Shown: piece by piece, positions 1 to 6,245 of the stretch
How positions within the stretch are numbered: position 1 is the first letter of the stretch
Layout: every line of letters begins with the position of its first letter
Source: Acidimicrobiaceae bacterium
GTDB lineage: Bacteria > Actinomycetota > Acidimicrobiia > Acidimicrobiales > UBA8592
Direction: 5' to 3'
Length of the DNA stretch: 8,268 nucleotides
NCBI GenBank assembly: GCA_002724825.1
Contig: PBPU01000118.1
Coordinates: 1 to 8,268 of the forward strand
The notes under the pieces: generated by a model
Seen by the model: only the letters and a program-made list of their open reading frames with translations
What the model was told of the DNA's origin: nothing
The model's database searches: none
Position numbers and translations under genes: made by a program

Positions 1-777
1 GGGTTCGATTACAACGAACGTGACACCTCGGTACCGGACAACCGTGTCTTGGTGGATTACAGCCAGTCGGGTGTTAGCTATTCTCAGCCTGTCGATACTG
101 GTCATACTGTGGCGGTCATTGCGACGCCAGCCACAATCGGTGTTACGACGACGTTCTCGGCAGGCGTATCGGTCCCGGCAACGGTTAATGCCTCAACAGT
201 CGCTTGCCCGGTAGTAATTGTTCCAACTGTTACTGCTAACTCAATCGTCGTACACGGGGGAGTTGAAGCTCCAGCTACCCTTCCCAGTCCTACAATCTCA
301 GCGACCGTTACACCGGCTACTGTGGCGTGTCAGGCGGCTTTCCCCGGTCATTCACTTTACATAACTATTGATGCTACGCCAGCGACTATTGCGGCTACAG
401 CGTCTATGCCTTCGGAGACAGCAAGTGGTAACTACACATTTGCCGCCAGCACTATCGGCTGCACATCTACTGTTGGGGCCAAACAAGTGTACCGATTACT
501 TGTTATGCCAACCTCTAACACGCTTCCACGGGTCGGCGTCCCAGAAGATGCACCTTCGCGAGCAGCGTATTCATTGATGAGGCATTTCTCACCGGGAGCT
601 AAAGGTGGAAACGTCTTTATTATCAATGGGTCAACTGTTCAAACTAACCTTCCATCAGATGCCTCAACAGTGACAAGATGGATCTATGGGGGACACGAAA
701 GCCCTCGTGATTTAACAGAAGCCGAAGAAACTGTCCTTGTCGGGGCAGGTTATTCATTCAGAGTAGGACCAGAATAG
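1..777 (+). CDS. Repeat-rich phage virion structural protein, 3' part (5' end outside window)
   Basis: The frame is open from base 1, so this is the C-terminal 258 residues of a longer protein. A GTG at 49 is available, but nothing supports it as the true start. Visible residues ~40-155 are rich in Ala, Thr, Val and Pro. They carry about five degenerate copies of a PAT[IVL]-centred unit (ATPATIG, VPATVNA, EAPATLP, TPATVAC, ATPATIA), as in beta-rich repeats of phage tail or decoration proteins. A separate C-terminal region follows, with a GGH-S-P-DLTEAE-T-L--AGY pattern that I recall from the ends of actinophage minor tail or hypothetical structural proteins. It heads a + strand block of structural genes and its TAG overlaps the next GTG by one base. 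A virion role is inferred from composition and neighbours; the exact component cannot be named. Confidence 0.75.
   Translation, partial: GFDYNERDTSVPDNRVLVDYSQSGVSYSQPVDTGHTVAVIATPATIGVTTTFSAGVSVPATVNASTVACPVVIVPTVTANSIVVHGGVEAPATLPSPTISATVTPATVACQAAFPGHSLYITIDATPATIAATASMPSETASGNYTFAASTIGCTSTVGAKQVYRLLVMPTSNTLPRVGVPEDAPSRAAYSLMRHFSPGAKGGNVFIINGSTVQTNLPSDASTVTRWIYGGHESPRDLTEAEETVLVGAGYSFRVGPE
121..470 (+). repeat. Degenerate in-frame repeats coding for PAT[IVL]-type units
   Basis: Within the first coding region, five short segments of the form [AVE]-x-PAT-[IVL] recur at irregular spacing, with alternating Thr/Val/Ala between them. The first (from 121) and the last (from 373) are closest, encoding ATPATIG and ATPATIA. 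DNA identity between copies is low, so these are old protein-level repeats and not a fresh tandem duplication. Such repeats usually make extended beta structures in tail or fibre proteins. Confidence 0.5.
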
Positions 778-1181
778 TGCCAATTTATTGTTACCGATGT
801 CTCGACTGTGGGTTAAGCCACGAAATCCGTCATGGGTTTGATGAAACTTATGACGGTGTTTGTGATGCGTGCCGGGGGGTTGTCCGCAAATACTTCGGTG
901 AGGTGCATATCGCTGCGTCAGCTACTCCGACCAGAGGAGTTCATGATGGGAAAGCGATTGATTGGTCTGGGAGTAAAGCTAAAGAAAGACAGAAAGAAAG
1001 GGATATGGCGGCCTACAAAAGACTCCGATCTGAGGGTCTTCAGCCCCCTTCTATTGACGGGTCTTCCCGGCTTGAAACACACGCTGGGTCATCCCACGAA
1101 GTCACAGGGGGCACGATTCTTTCGGAAAAGGGCCGCAAGCGTAAAGAAGCCGCCCTTAATGACGTTTTTGGGAGTGCCTGA
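777..1181 (+). CDS. Small zinc-ribbon protein, FmdB-like N-terminus
   Basis: A 134-aa protein starting at GTG 777, which overlaps the previous TAG by one base (TAGTG); an AGGA lies about 9 bases upstream. The N-terminus begins MPIYCYRCLDCG, typical of the FmdB/Zn-ribbon family (MPxYxYxCxxCG). Cys8-x2-Cys11 and Cys29-x2-Cys32 form a four-cysteine zinc ribbon. Residues ~60-134 are a charged, Lys/Arg-rich and probably helical tail without a recognised domain. FmdB-like proteins are called putative regulators in bacteria. In phages such proteins often sit among virion genes with unknown role, so a structural or assembly accessory function is as likely as regulation. The TGA overlaps the next ATG (TGATG). 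Confidence 0.8.
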   Translation: MPIYCYRCLDCGLSHEIRHGFDETYDGVCDACRGVVRKYFGEVHIAASATPTRGVHDGKAIDWSGSKAKERQKERDMAAYKRLRSEGLQPPSIDGSSRLETHAGSSHEVTGGTILSEKGRKRKEAALNDVFGSA

Positions 1182-2125
1182 TGACCGCACAAGTATGGAT
1201 TGACCAGACAAGGGACATGCTTTTGTCGGGGTACGTTGAGGAACTTGATCTTGTTATTGCACCGGCTGTTACTGATGCGACTAGCACAACTGTTTCGGTT
1301 CAGGGTTTAGCGGGCGGCATTTCAAGGGGCACTGTCATTGAAATTGGTTCAGAGCTTATGTACGTCACAGCTAAAACTGGTGACACTCAGGTCAGTGTGA
1401 TTCGTGGCTACGGTGGTTCTACTGCTTCAGCAACGGGACACGCTGTTGATTCAATCGTTCGTGTTTCCCCGAAGTTTCCTACTCATCGCATTATTCAATC
1501 AATCAATGACGAATTAGCTGATTTGTCTACTCCAAGTAGTGGCTTGTTTCAAATGTTGACCACAAGTTTCACTTACAACGGTGGGGTAGACGGTTACAAC
1601 CTCGACACGGGAAGCAATGTAGTCAACTCTGTTTATTCTGTTACTTACGCAGACATTGGTTCGGAAGCAAGCGAACCTGAAGTTATGTCTTGGCGATTGA
1701 AAAGGAACCGAGATACAAGTTCATTCAGTAGTGGTTTAGCTCTTATCCTGTATACAGCAGCTTGGCCGGGGCAAAAGGTAACGGTAAGTTACAAGTCTCC
1801 CCTTACCCCTATCACGGATGGCACAACAAACCGTTCTGCTACGGGGTTAGAAACTACGGCTTATGATCTCCCTCCTTTGGGTGCTGCTTTGGCTTTAATG
1901 ACGACTGCTCCTATACGCCGAGAGTTTCTCGATGCTGAAGGAACGTCAAGGATGGCGGAAGAAGTCCCTCCGGGCGCGATATCTGCTTCAATGAGAGACT
2001 TGCGATTCCGTCGGGATCAGCGTGTTCAAGCTGAAGCTGCGCGCTTGGCTGCAATGTACCCCCAAATGTGGCAACGAAACTCGGCTAACCGTCCGAGTTC
2101 TAATTGGAGTGGGTTTAGGGCGTGA
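1181..2125 (+). CDS. Putative phage neck/head-tail connector or tail structural protein
   Basis: A 314-aa protein starting at ATG 1181 with GGGAG six bases upstream and a one-base overlap with the preceding stop. Residues ~25-95 are beta-rich (SVQGLAGGISRGTVIEIGSE and VIRGYGGSTA), resembling a small barrel domain seen in phage particle proteins. Residues ~100-125 contain a helical stretch, RIIQSINDELADL. The C-terminal ~60 residues are helical and charged, with RFRRDQRVQAEAARLAAMYP. There is no signal peptide or membrane segment. It lies between the FmdB-like gene and the large tail-like gene and overlaps the latter by four bases. A neck, adaptor or tail-completion role is inferred from size, beta/helix mix and position. 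I do not recognise a specific family. Confidence 0.6.
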   Translation: MTAQVWIDQTRDMLLSGYVEELDLVIAPAVTDATSTTVSVQGLAGGISRGTVIEIGSELMYVTAKTGDTQVSVIRGYGGSTASATGHAVDSIVRVSPKFPTHRIIQSINDELADLSTPSSGLFQMLTTSFTYNGGVDGYNLDTGSNVVNSVYSVTYADIGSEASEPEVMSWRLKRNRDTSSFSSGLALILYTAAWPGQKVTVSYKSPLTPITDGTTNRSATGLETTAYDLPPLGAALALMTTAPIRREFLDAEGTSRMAEEVPPGAISASMRDLRFRRDQRVQAEAARLAAMYPQMWQRNSANRPSSNWSGFRA

Positions 2126-3999
2126 GCTACAACCCCGCATCGCTGCCTGTTGAGATTGATGGGACTCAGTTCCTTATCGACACACGCCAATACCGGCGTA
2201 CAACGGTGCCTGCTTTGCGTGAACAAAGGGATACAAGTAAAGAGCCGGGCGAGAACACTTTAGATACAAGTGGCGCTTGGACTCGTTCTCAAACTGACTG
2301 GAGTTATGGTGCTGGTCAAACGCATTTTGATTTGGATGACTCTGATCGTCGTCGGTTCAGCACTTCTAGTGGCATTGATCCGTGGACTAAGGGCCAAATA
2401 ACTTTATTGAACTCAACCGAACAGAAAGTTTCTGTTACGGACGATGACTTAAATCTTCAATCTGTAAACGATGATGTCTCAGGTAACACATTCGCTTACT
2501 ATTCTGATGGGCAAAACCTAAAGTACACATCAGCTTGGACAGGTGCTAGCTGGTCAGCGTCTACCGCTGACATGGGCTACGACGTTAAGGACTTCACTTC
2601 TGATGGTTCTTACGTTTATGCAGCGTTCGGTTCAACCGCAGCTATTAGGCGAGTCGCTGTCAATAACACCACTTACGACAGTGGGTGGGGTGGCAGCGCC
2701 GTGAACGCCGAAGTCATTGGCGTTGTATCTGGCCGTTTCATTGGAGCTTTGGGTGGCAACATCTTTGAGTTGGATGTCAATGGAGCAAAGGCTTCATCTT
2801 CATTGGATTACACGGCGACACTTGGGGCGACAACGTGGGTTTCATTCACTAGTGGCCCGTCAGGTATTTTCGCTGCGGCAAACACTAACGGCACCGGGTC
2901 GATACACCATATCGGTGTAGCTACAGCAGATGGCACATTGAATGCGCCAACCATTGCAGGTGAGCTTCCCCGTGGGGAATCTATCAATAAAATTGTTTCT
3001 TACAACGGGGTTATCGCTGCTGCAACTAGCGCTGGTCTTCGGATAGGGCTAGTAGATACCGCTTCAAATGCTGTGACCATTGGTCCTGTCATTGATGACG
3101 GCGGTGCCGCTTATTCATTGGACGCCGACAATCGTTTTGTTTGGTGGGGAGGAGGATCAGGGCAGGTTTACCGTGCAGATTTGACTCGGTTCACTGAAAC
3201 TTTGGTTCCGGCTTGGGCACCTGACATTGTTTCTGCGGCTGCTTCTGGCAATGTTCAATCAGTTGCAAGGTTCAATGGGAAAACATATTTCGCTGAACGG
3301 GGCCAAGGGGTGTATGGCGAGTCGGGGTCTGACGTAAAAGTAGCGTCAGGTTCTTTGACTGTTGGTGAAGTTTCGTGGTCAACGGTAGCTCCGAAGCTGT
3401 TGCGTTCGGTAACTGTCCGTCAGGACCGTGACCAGTACACCTTTGGCGACACTGATTACAATGCTTCAGGGGTTGACTACCAAGATTCTTCATTGGAATA
3501 CCGAGGAGATCCCACTTCTACGTTGCTTGGGAGTGTTTCATTCGCTGCAACGAACGACAACAACGCTTCTTCGTCGCTTTCATTGACTCCTAACGTCGCT
3601 AAAAACTTTGATTTCGTTAGCGAATCATCAGTTTCATACAAGTTTGTTATGACTTTAGGGCGGTCTACGAGCACCACAGAGGCTCCAATCATTGAAGATT
3701 GGTTGACTACCTGTATCGCTACACCAGCACGGGTTGATGAGATACTTGTCCCCATTGTGCTAAGACGGCAGGTGTTGACATCCCATAACAGTGGTGCTCC
3801 AGCTACGTTTAATTCCAATGAAGTCTTTAATTCATTGAGGCAACGAATGGAATCAGGTCAAACGGTTACTTACAAAGAAGGTAACCGCATTGAAAATGTG
3901 ACCATTGAAAGATTAGAGATGCAAGCAGAGCGCCTATCCGACGATGAAGCGTGGTGGGAGGGTACTCTTATGGTGAGGCTACTAACAGTACCGAGTTAG
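2122..3999 (+). CDS. Large tail structural protein with propeller-like repeats (putative minor tail protein)
   Basis: A 625-aa protein starting at GTG 2122, overlapping the previous stop as GTGA, with a weak GGAG upstream. The N-terminal ~95 residues hold a Trp/Gly-rich segment, WSYGAGQTHFDLDDSDRRRF then GIDPWTKGQ, a pattern I associate with actinophage tail proteins. Residues ~155-400 contain about six repeats of hydrophobic strand, short Gly/Asn/Asp turn, then strand (e.g. DGSYVYAAFG, GRFIGALGGNIFELD, NGVIAAATSAGLRIG, RFVWWGGGSGQVY, NGKTYFAERGQGVYG). This is the signature expected of a beta-propeller. The C-terminal ~100 residues form another beta-rich domain ending in a Trp-Trp-containing strand (DEAWWEGTLMVRLL). 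It is probably a baseplate, fibre or minor tail component that may contact the host surface. The virion role is fairly likely; the receptor role is speculative. Confidence 0.7.
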   Translation: MSYNPASLPVEIDGTQFLIDTRQYRRTTVPALREQRDTSKEPGENTLDTSGAWTRSQTDWSYGAGQTHFDLDDSDRRRFSTSSGIDPWTKGQITLLNSTEQKVSVTDDDLNLQSVNDDVSGNTFAYYSDGQNLKYTSAWTGASWSASTADMGYDVKDFTSDGSYVYAAFGSTAAIRRVAVNNTTYDSGWGGSAVNAEVIGVVSGRFIGALGGNIFELDVNGAKASSSLDYTATLGATTWVSFTSGPSGIFAAANTNGTGSIHHIGVATADGTLNAPTIAGELPRGESINKIVSYNGVIAAATSAGLRIGLVDTASNAVTIGPVIDDGGAAYSLDADNRFVWWGGGSGQVYRADLTRFTETLVPAWAPDIVSAAASGNVQSVARFNGKTYFAERGQGVYGESGSDVKVASGSLTVGEVSWSTVAPKLLRSVTVRQDRDQYTFGDTDYNASGVDYQDSSLEYRGDPTSTLLGSVSFAATNDNNASSSLSLTPNVAKNFDFVSESSVSYKFVMTLGRSTSTTEAPIIEDWLTTCIATPARVDEILVPIVLRRQVLTSHNSGAPATFNSNEVFNSLRQRMESGQTVTYKEGNRIENVTIERLEMQAERLSDDEAWWEGTLMVRLLTVPS

Positions 4000-4003
4000 G
4001 GGG
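3998..4003 (+). promoter_or_regulatory. Ribosome binding site setting the exonuclease start
   Basis: AGGGGG lies four bases before GTG 4008. The exonuclease frame also contains an in-frame ATG at 3951, but that would overlap the preceding gene by 49 bases and add 19 residues with no family resemblance. The GTG places the protein start directly before the conserved FYDIET motif. Confidence 0.7.
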
Positions 4004-4007
4004 TCTC

Positions 4008-4769
4008 GTGGCTAAAATCTTATTCTACGACATTGAAACTGCGCCCAATCTGGCGTATGTGTGGGGTCAATACGACCAGAATGTTGTGAAGCAATACCGT
4101 GAATGGTATTTGCTGTGCTTCAGTTACAAGTGGGAAGGGCAAAAGACTACGAAAGTAGTTTCATTGCCTGATTTCCCTGAAGTTTACAGTGAAGATCCTG
4201 AAAATGACATTGCAGTTGTCGGGGCTTTATGGAAACTCTTTGACGAGGCCGATGTTGTGGTAGGCCACAATGGGGATCGTTTCGATATGCGGAAAGCCAA
4301 TGCTCGATTTGCTTTCCATGACTTAAAACCCCCGACGATGCCTATGCAAATTGACACATTGAAAGTTGCTCGCAAATACTTCATGTTCAATAGCAATAAG
4401 CTTGGAGATTTAGGCCAGCATTTAGGGTTGGGTAACAAAGAAGCCACAGGGGGATTTGAATTGTGGGCTGGTTGTATGCGTGGCGATGAGAAATCGTGGC
4501 GGGTAATGAAGAAGTACGCGAAGCAAGACGTTGATTTGTTGGAAGATGTGTACAAAAGATTGCGTCCTTGGATGAACAATCACCCCAACCGAGCGCTATT
4601 GGATAACCGTCCTGATTCATGTCCCACTTGTGGACATTACGATTTAGTTAGACGAGGCAATAGGTCTACCAAAGTTGCTCAATATGTGCAGTACCGTTGC
4701 AACAACTGTGGCGCTTACTGCCGTGAACGAACAAGACTCAATTCTGTTTCCCCTAATTTGGTGCCTTAA
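4008..4769 (+). CDS. DEDDy-type 3'-5' exonuclease (RNase H-like fold) with C-terminal zinc ribbon
   Basis: A 253-aa protein starting at GTG 4008. Exo I is FYDIET (Asp8, Glu10). Exo II is GHNGDRFD (Asp93). Exo III is YAKQD (Tyr170, Asp174), the Y-x3-D spacing of the DEDDy subclass. All four metal-binding acids and the tyrosine are present, so the domain should be active. It resembles the stand-alone RNase_H_2/PolB-exonuclease-like proteins, which remove 3' nucleotides from DNA or RNA using two metal ions. Residues 205-238 form an added zinc ribbon (Cys205-x2-Cys208, Cys231-x2-Cys234) that could bind nucleic acid. No polymerase domain is attached and none is seen in the window. It sits oddly between tail and lysis genes, away from the replication operon. 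Confidence 0.9.
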   Translation: MAKILFYDIETAPNLAYVWGQYDQNVVKQYREWYLLCFSYKWEGQKTTKVVSLPDFPEVYSEDPENDIAVVGALWKLFDEADVVVGHNGDRFDMRKANARFAFHDLKPPTMPMQIDTLKVARKYFMFNSNKLGDLGQHLGLGNKEATGGFELWAGCMRGDEKSWRVMKKYAKQDVDLLEDVYKRLRPWMNNHPNRALLDNRPDSCPTCGHYDLVRRGNRSTKVAQYVQYRCNNCGAYCRERTRLNSVSPNLVP

Positions 4770-5099
4770 TTGCGGCTTCTACTCATATGGGTGCTCATTG
4801 ATTTAGCTGGAGTCAATGCCCCGAACCCAGTACAAGATCAAATCATTGAAACAACCTGTTCTTATGAATGGGATTGTGTCGAAGCTTTAAGCATTGCGTG
4901 GTGCGAGTCGTACCATTTGCCTACCGCATTCAATGGCGAAGATCATGGCTACTTCCAAATCAATGAATACTTTTGGAGTGGAGTGTTCGGCAAAGAATGG
5001 TGGTCGAAGCGTTACGAGATTGAATCAAACGCTGCGATGGCTCACCACATTTGGGAACACAGCGGAGATTTCAAACTCTGGACCTGTGGCCGTAAATAA
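4770..5099 (+). CDS. Small secreted lysozyme/lytic transglycosylase-like protein (putative endolysin)
   Basis: A 109-aa protein that would cleave peptidoglycan glycan strands. Residues 39-65 read ALSIAWCESYHLPTAFNGED then HGYFQIN. This matches the catalytic-Glu (Glu46) and G-x-FQIN motifs of SLT/goose-type lysozyme-like folds. The end, W--SGDFKLWTCGRK, resembles the W-x-CG-R finish of actinobacterial transglycosylase-like proteins. Residues 3-15 are strongly hydrophobic (LLLIWVLIDLAGV), suggesting a signal peptide or signal-anchor. Four cysteines (30, 36, 45, 106) could form disulfides after export. The TTG start directly follows the exonuclease TAA in the same frame and has no clear Shine-Dalgarno. 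GTG 4791 is an alternative start but would delete most of the hydrophobic segment. No cell-wall-binding domain and no holin are visible. An endolysin is most likely; a virion-associated lysin is possible. Confidence 0.75.
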   Translation: MRLLLIWVLIDLAGVNAPNPVQDQIIETTCSYEWDCVEALSIAWCESYHLPTAFNGEDHGYFQINEYFWSGVFGKEWWSKRYEIESNAAMAHHIWEHSGDFKLWTCGRK

Positions 5100-5137
5100 C
5101 TCCCCCCCACAGGGAGAGAGGAACCTGTGAGGGGGAG
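5100..5137. terminator. Hairpin at the convergent gene junction, putative bidirectional terminator
   Basis: Arms 5100-5113 and 5124-5137 pair over 14 positions with one mismatch (C opposite A), around a 10-base loop. The stem is very GC-rich (CTCCCCC against GGGGGAG). It begins one base after the lysozyme stop, in the 79-base gap before the end of the opposing operon. Neither side has a long T tract: + strand transcripts continue TGGGGTTATG and - strand transcripts GTTATTTACG. It is therefore not a textbook intrinsic terminator, but actinobacterial terminators often lack a U tail. Confidence 0.7.
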
Positions 5138-5178
5138 TGGGGTTATGAATGAACAGACAACAAGAATCAGCTTGTCGC

Positions 5179-5499
5179 CTAGTTACGAAGAATAGCACGC
5201 ATTTCTGCGATGTGTTGCATAGCTGTTTCCCTAGAAGCTTTAGGCGCAGACAACCGGTTTAGGTTCTCAGGCAACGGAGTCTTTGCTTTGTAGTGACGCC
5301 TGTACTGAGCGAACGAAGGCCATTCATTCGTTTCATCAGCAAGTGCGTGTAATGCACGTTCCGCTATGTGAAAATCGCAGCCTTGTAACTCGTTCTTCCA
5401 TAGCTGCAATGTGCCGTCAGGAATCGTGTACTTCCACCACAGTTGAGTCATTAAAAAAAGGAGCTTCTTTGCTTCTTCGTTAGTCATTTGGGATTTCAT
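5179..5499 (-). CDS. Putative replicative helicase-loader-like protein
   Basis: A 106-aa protein, last gene of the - strand operon. ATG 5499 is chosen because GAGGAA lies four bases upstream; ATG 5487 is in frame but has no Shine-Dalgarno. The sequence is mostly helical: an N-terminal EEAKKLLFLMTQLWWKY, then L--WKNELQGCDFHIAERALHALA, then EWPSFAQYRRHYKA. Order and spacing (helix with aromatic pair, a W-x3-L helix, AL--L, then WPS-A-[YF]R) recall the N-terminal domain of phage helicase loaders of the G40P-loader and lambda P types. Such proteins bring the replicative helicase to the origin. No ATPase motif is present. The gene overlaps the upstream 68-aa gene by 20 bases. The assignment rests on pattern only and is tentative. 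Confidence 0.55.
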   Translation of the reverse strand: MKSQMTNEEAKKLLFLMTQLWWKYTIPDGTLQLWKNELQGCDFHIAERALHALADETNEWPSFAQYRRHYKAKTPLPENLNRLSAPKASRETAMQHIAEMRAILRN

Positions 5500-5686
5500 C
5501 GTATTCCTCGTTCAATTCTTCTGACCAGCGAATCTGTATCCCACACCATTCGGGTAACTCTACCCATCGTATGTAAGGATCTCTTGTCGGCAACTCAGTG
5601 CCCTTCAAGTTCGCGTGCTCAATGAGATCAGTCAATGGGATTTCAATGACGTGAGTCCGAGTCGAGTAAGTAATCCTATGTTTCAT
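5480..5686 (-). CDS. Hypothetical small protein, 68 aa
   Basis: Not recognised. The ATG overlaps the WhiB stop in an ATGA arrangement, and its own end overlaps the next gene by 20 bases, so it is embedded in a translationally coupled chain and likely real. The sequence starts with a basic beta-like segment (MKHRITYSTRTHVIEIPL). It then has a mixed middle with two Trp-containing strands (IRWVELPEWCGIQIRW) and ends in a strongly acidic tail (SEELNEEYDEIPND). There is no membrane segment, metal-binding cluster or known motif. A small soluble accessory protein of the replication/regulation operon is all that can be inferred. Confidence 0.65.
   Translation of the reverse strand: MKHRITYSTRTHVIEIPLTDLIEHANLKGTELPTRDPYIRWVELPEWCGIQIRWSEELNEEYDEIPND
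5504..5509 (-). promoter_or_regulatory. Ribosome binding site selecting the 5499 start
   Basis: GAGGAA on the - strand, four bases before ATG 5499 and inside the 3' end of the upstream 68-aa gene. It decides between two in-frame ATG codons (5499 and 5487). Confidence 0.6.
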
Positions 5687-5970
5687 GCGTTTATTCCCCT
5701 ATCTGGATCATTTATTAGTTGTTCGTAAGCGATTTGGTATCTGTATCCTGTTTCTTTCATTGCTTTTTTGCGTTCATTGGAGGTGTATCCACCCCAAATG
5801 TGGCTTGGCATGTACGAACCGTCGAACCAATCAGCATCTTTTAATGCGTATTCAAGACAATTAGGCCGTACTGGACAATTCCAACAAAATTCAATGGTGA
5901 TGTATTCAATGGGCAACCCGGTGCATTTAGCTTTGCTGTACCAATCGGGAAGCTCATTGAGGGTAATCAT
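5683..5970 (-). CDS. WhiB-like iron-sulfur transcriptional regulator
   Basis: A 95-aa protein with the full WhiB signature. Four cysteines lie at 16, 29, 32 and 38 in a C-x12-C-x2-C-x5-C pattern, within FCWNCPVRPNCLEYAL, and should bind a [4Fe-4S] cluster. They are followed by the turn IWGGYTSNERKK (residues 58-69), which matches the family's G[VI]WGG motif and basic stretch. Host WhiB proteins bind the primary sigma factor and tune transcription. Phage copies such as TM4 WhiB can repress host whiB genes and affect superinfection (established for TM4, inferred here). The ATG overlaps the upstream stop (ATGA) and its TGA overlaps the next ATG. The Shine-Dalgarno is weak, so translation may depend on coupling. 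This gene is the main evidence for an actinobacterial host. Confidence 0.95.
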   Translation of the reverse strand: MITLNELPDWYSKAKCTGLPIEYITIEFCWNCPVRPNCLEYALKDADWFDGSYMPSHIWGGYTSNERKKAMKETGYRYQIAYEQLINDPDRGINA

Positions 5971-6245
5971 TGGAGTCTCATCACTCGATTCGCTGTCTCT
6001 CCAAAGTTGAGTCGTTGACCTCGTAGCTGGTATTCAATGGCTGCGACTGTAAACGCCCGTGTTTTATTGAATGCTTCAATGATTTGTTCATTTGTGTAGC
6101 CAGCTTTAAGCGCCCGTTTAGCAAGAGCGCAAATGACTGGTCTGGATGCGATTGGTTTAGGGAATGCTTGTTCCCAAAACAAATCAACGGTTGCGTTTGC
6201 TTGTTCATTGGTGACAATTTCTTCAGGCTCTCTCTTTTCAAGCAT
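5967..6245 (-). CDS. Hypothetical helical protein, 92 aa
   Basis: Not recognised. The ATG immediately follows the TAG of the upstream nuclease gene with no gap, and the end overlaps WhiB by four bases. The first ~15 residues are charged (MLEKREPEEIVTNEQ). The remainder is predominantly helical, with a repeated look: AKRALKAGYTNEQIIEAFNK then RAFTVAAIEYQLRGQRLNFG. The AGYTNEQIIEA stretch resembles helix-turn-helix-like segments of small phage DNA-binding or replication proteins, but no family could be fixed. Placement between a junction nuclease and WhiB suggests a DNA metabolism or regulatory accessory role. Confidence 0.7.
   Translation of the reverse strand: MLEKREPEEIVTNEQANATVDLFWEQAFPKPIASRPVICALAKRALKAGYTNEQIIEAFNKTRAFTVAAIEYQLRGQRLNFGETANRVMRLQ

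Noticed and set aside
832..1203. Alternative + strand frame of 123 codons across the FmdB-like gene
   Set aside because: The overlapping frame encodes a recognisable zinc ribbon and has one-base junctions with both neighbours; this frame yields a composition without any domain.
3477..3818. Antisense open frame of 113 codons within the tail gene
   Set aside because: It lies wholly opposite a well-supported coding gene, has low-complexity Ser/Val content, no ribosome site and no neighbours on that strand.
3951..4007. In-frame ATG upstream that would lengthen the exonuclease by 19 residues
   Set aside because: It overlaps the tail protein by 49 bases and has no better ribosome site. The added residues precede the conserved Exo I strand without any family match, whereas GTG 4008 has AGGGGG four bases upstream.
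4184..4579. Antisense open frame of 131 codons within the exonuclease gene
   Set aside because: It is opposite the catalytic region of a clear DEDDy exonuclease. Its product is Ser/Asn/Pro-rich with no domain, as expected of a shadow frame.
5138..5178. Possible attachment site or extra gene in the gap after the convergent hairpin
   Set aside because: Only about 40 bases, with no open frame, no repeat of it elsewhere in the window, no tRNA fragment and no integrase gene nearby.
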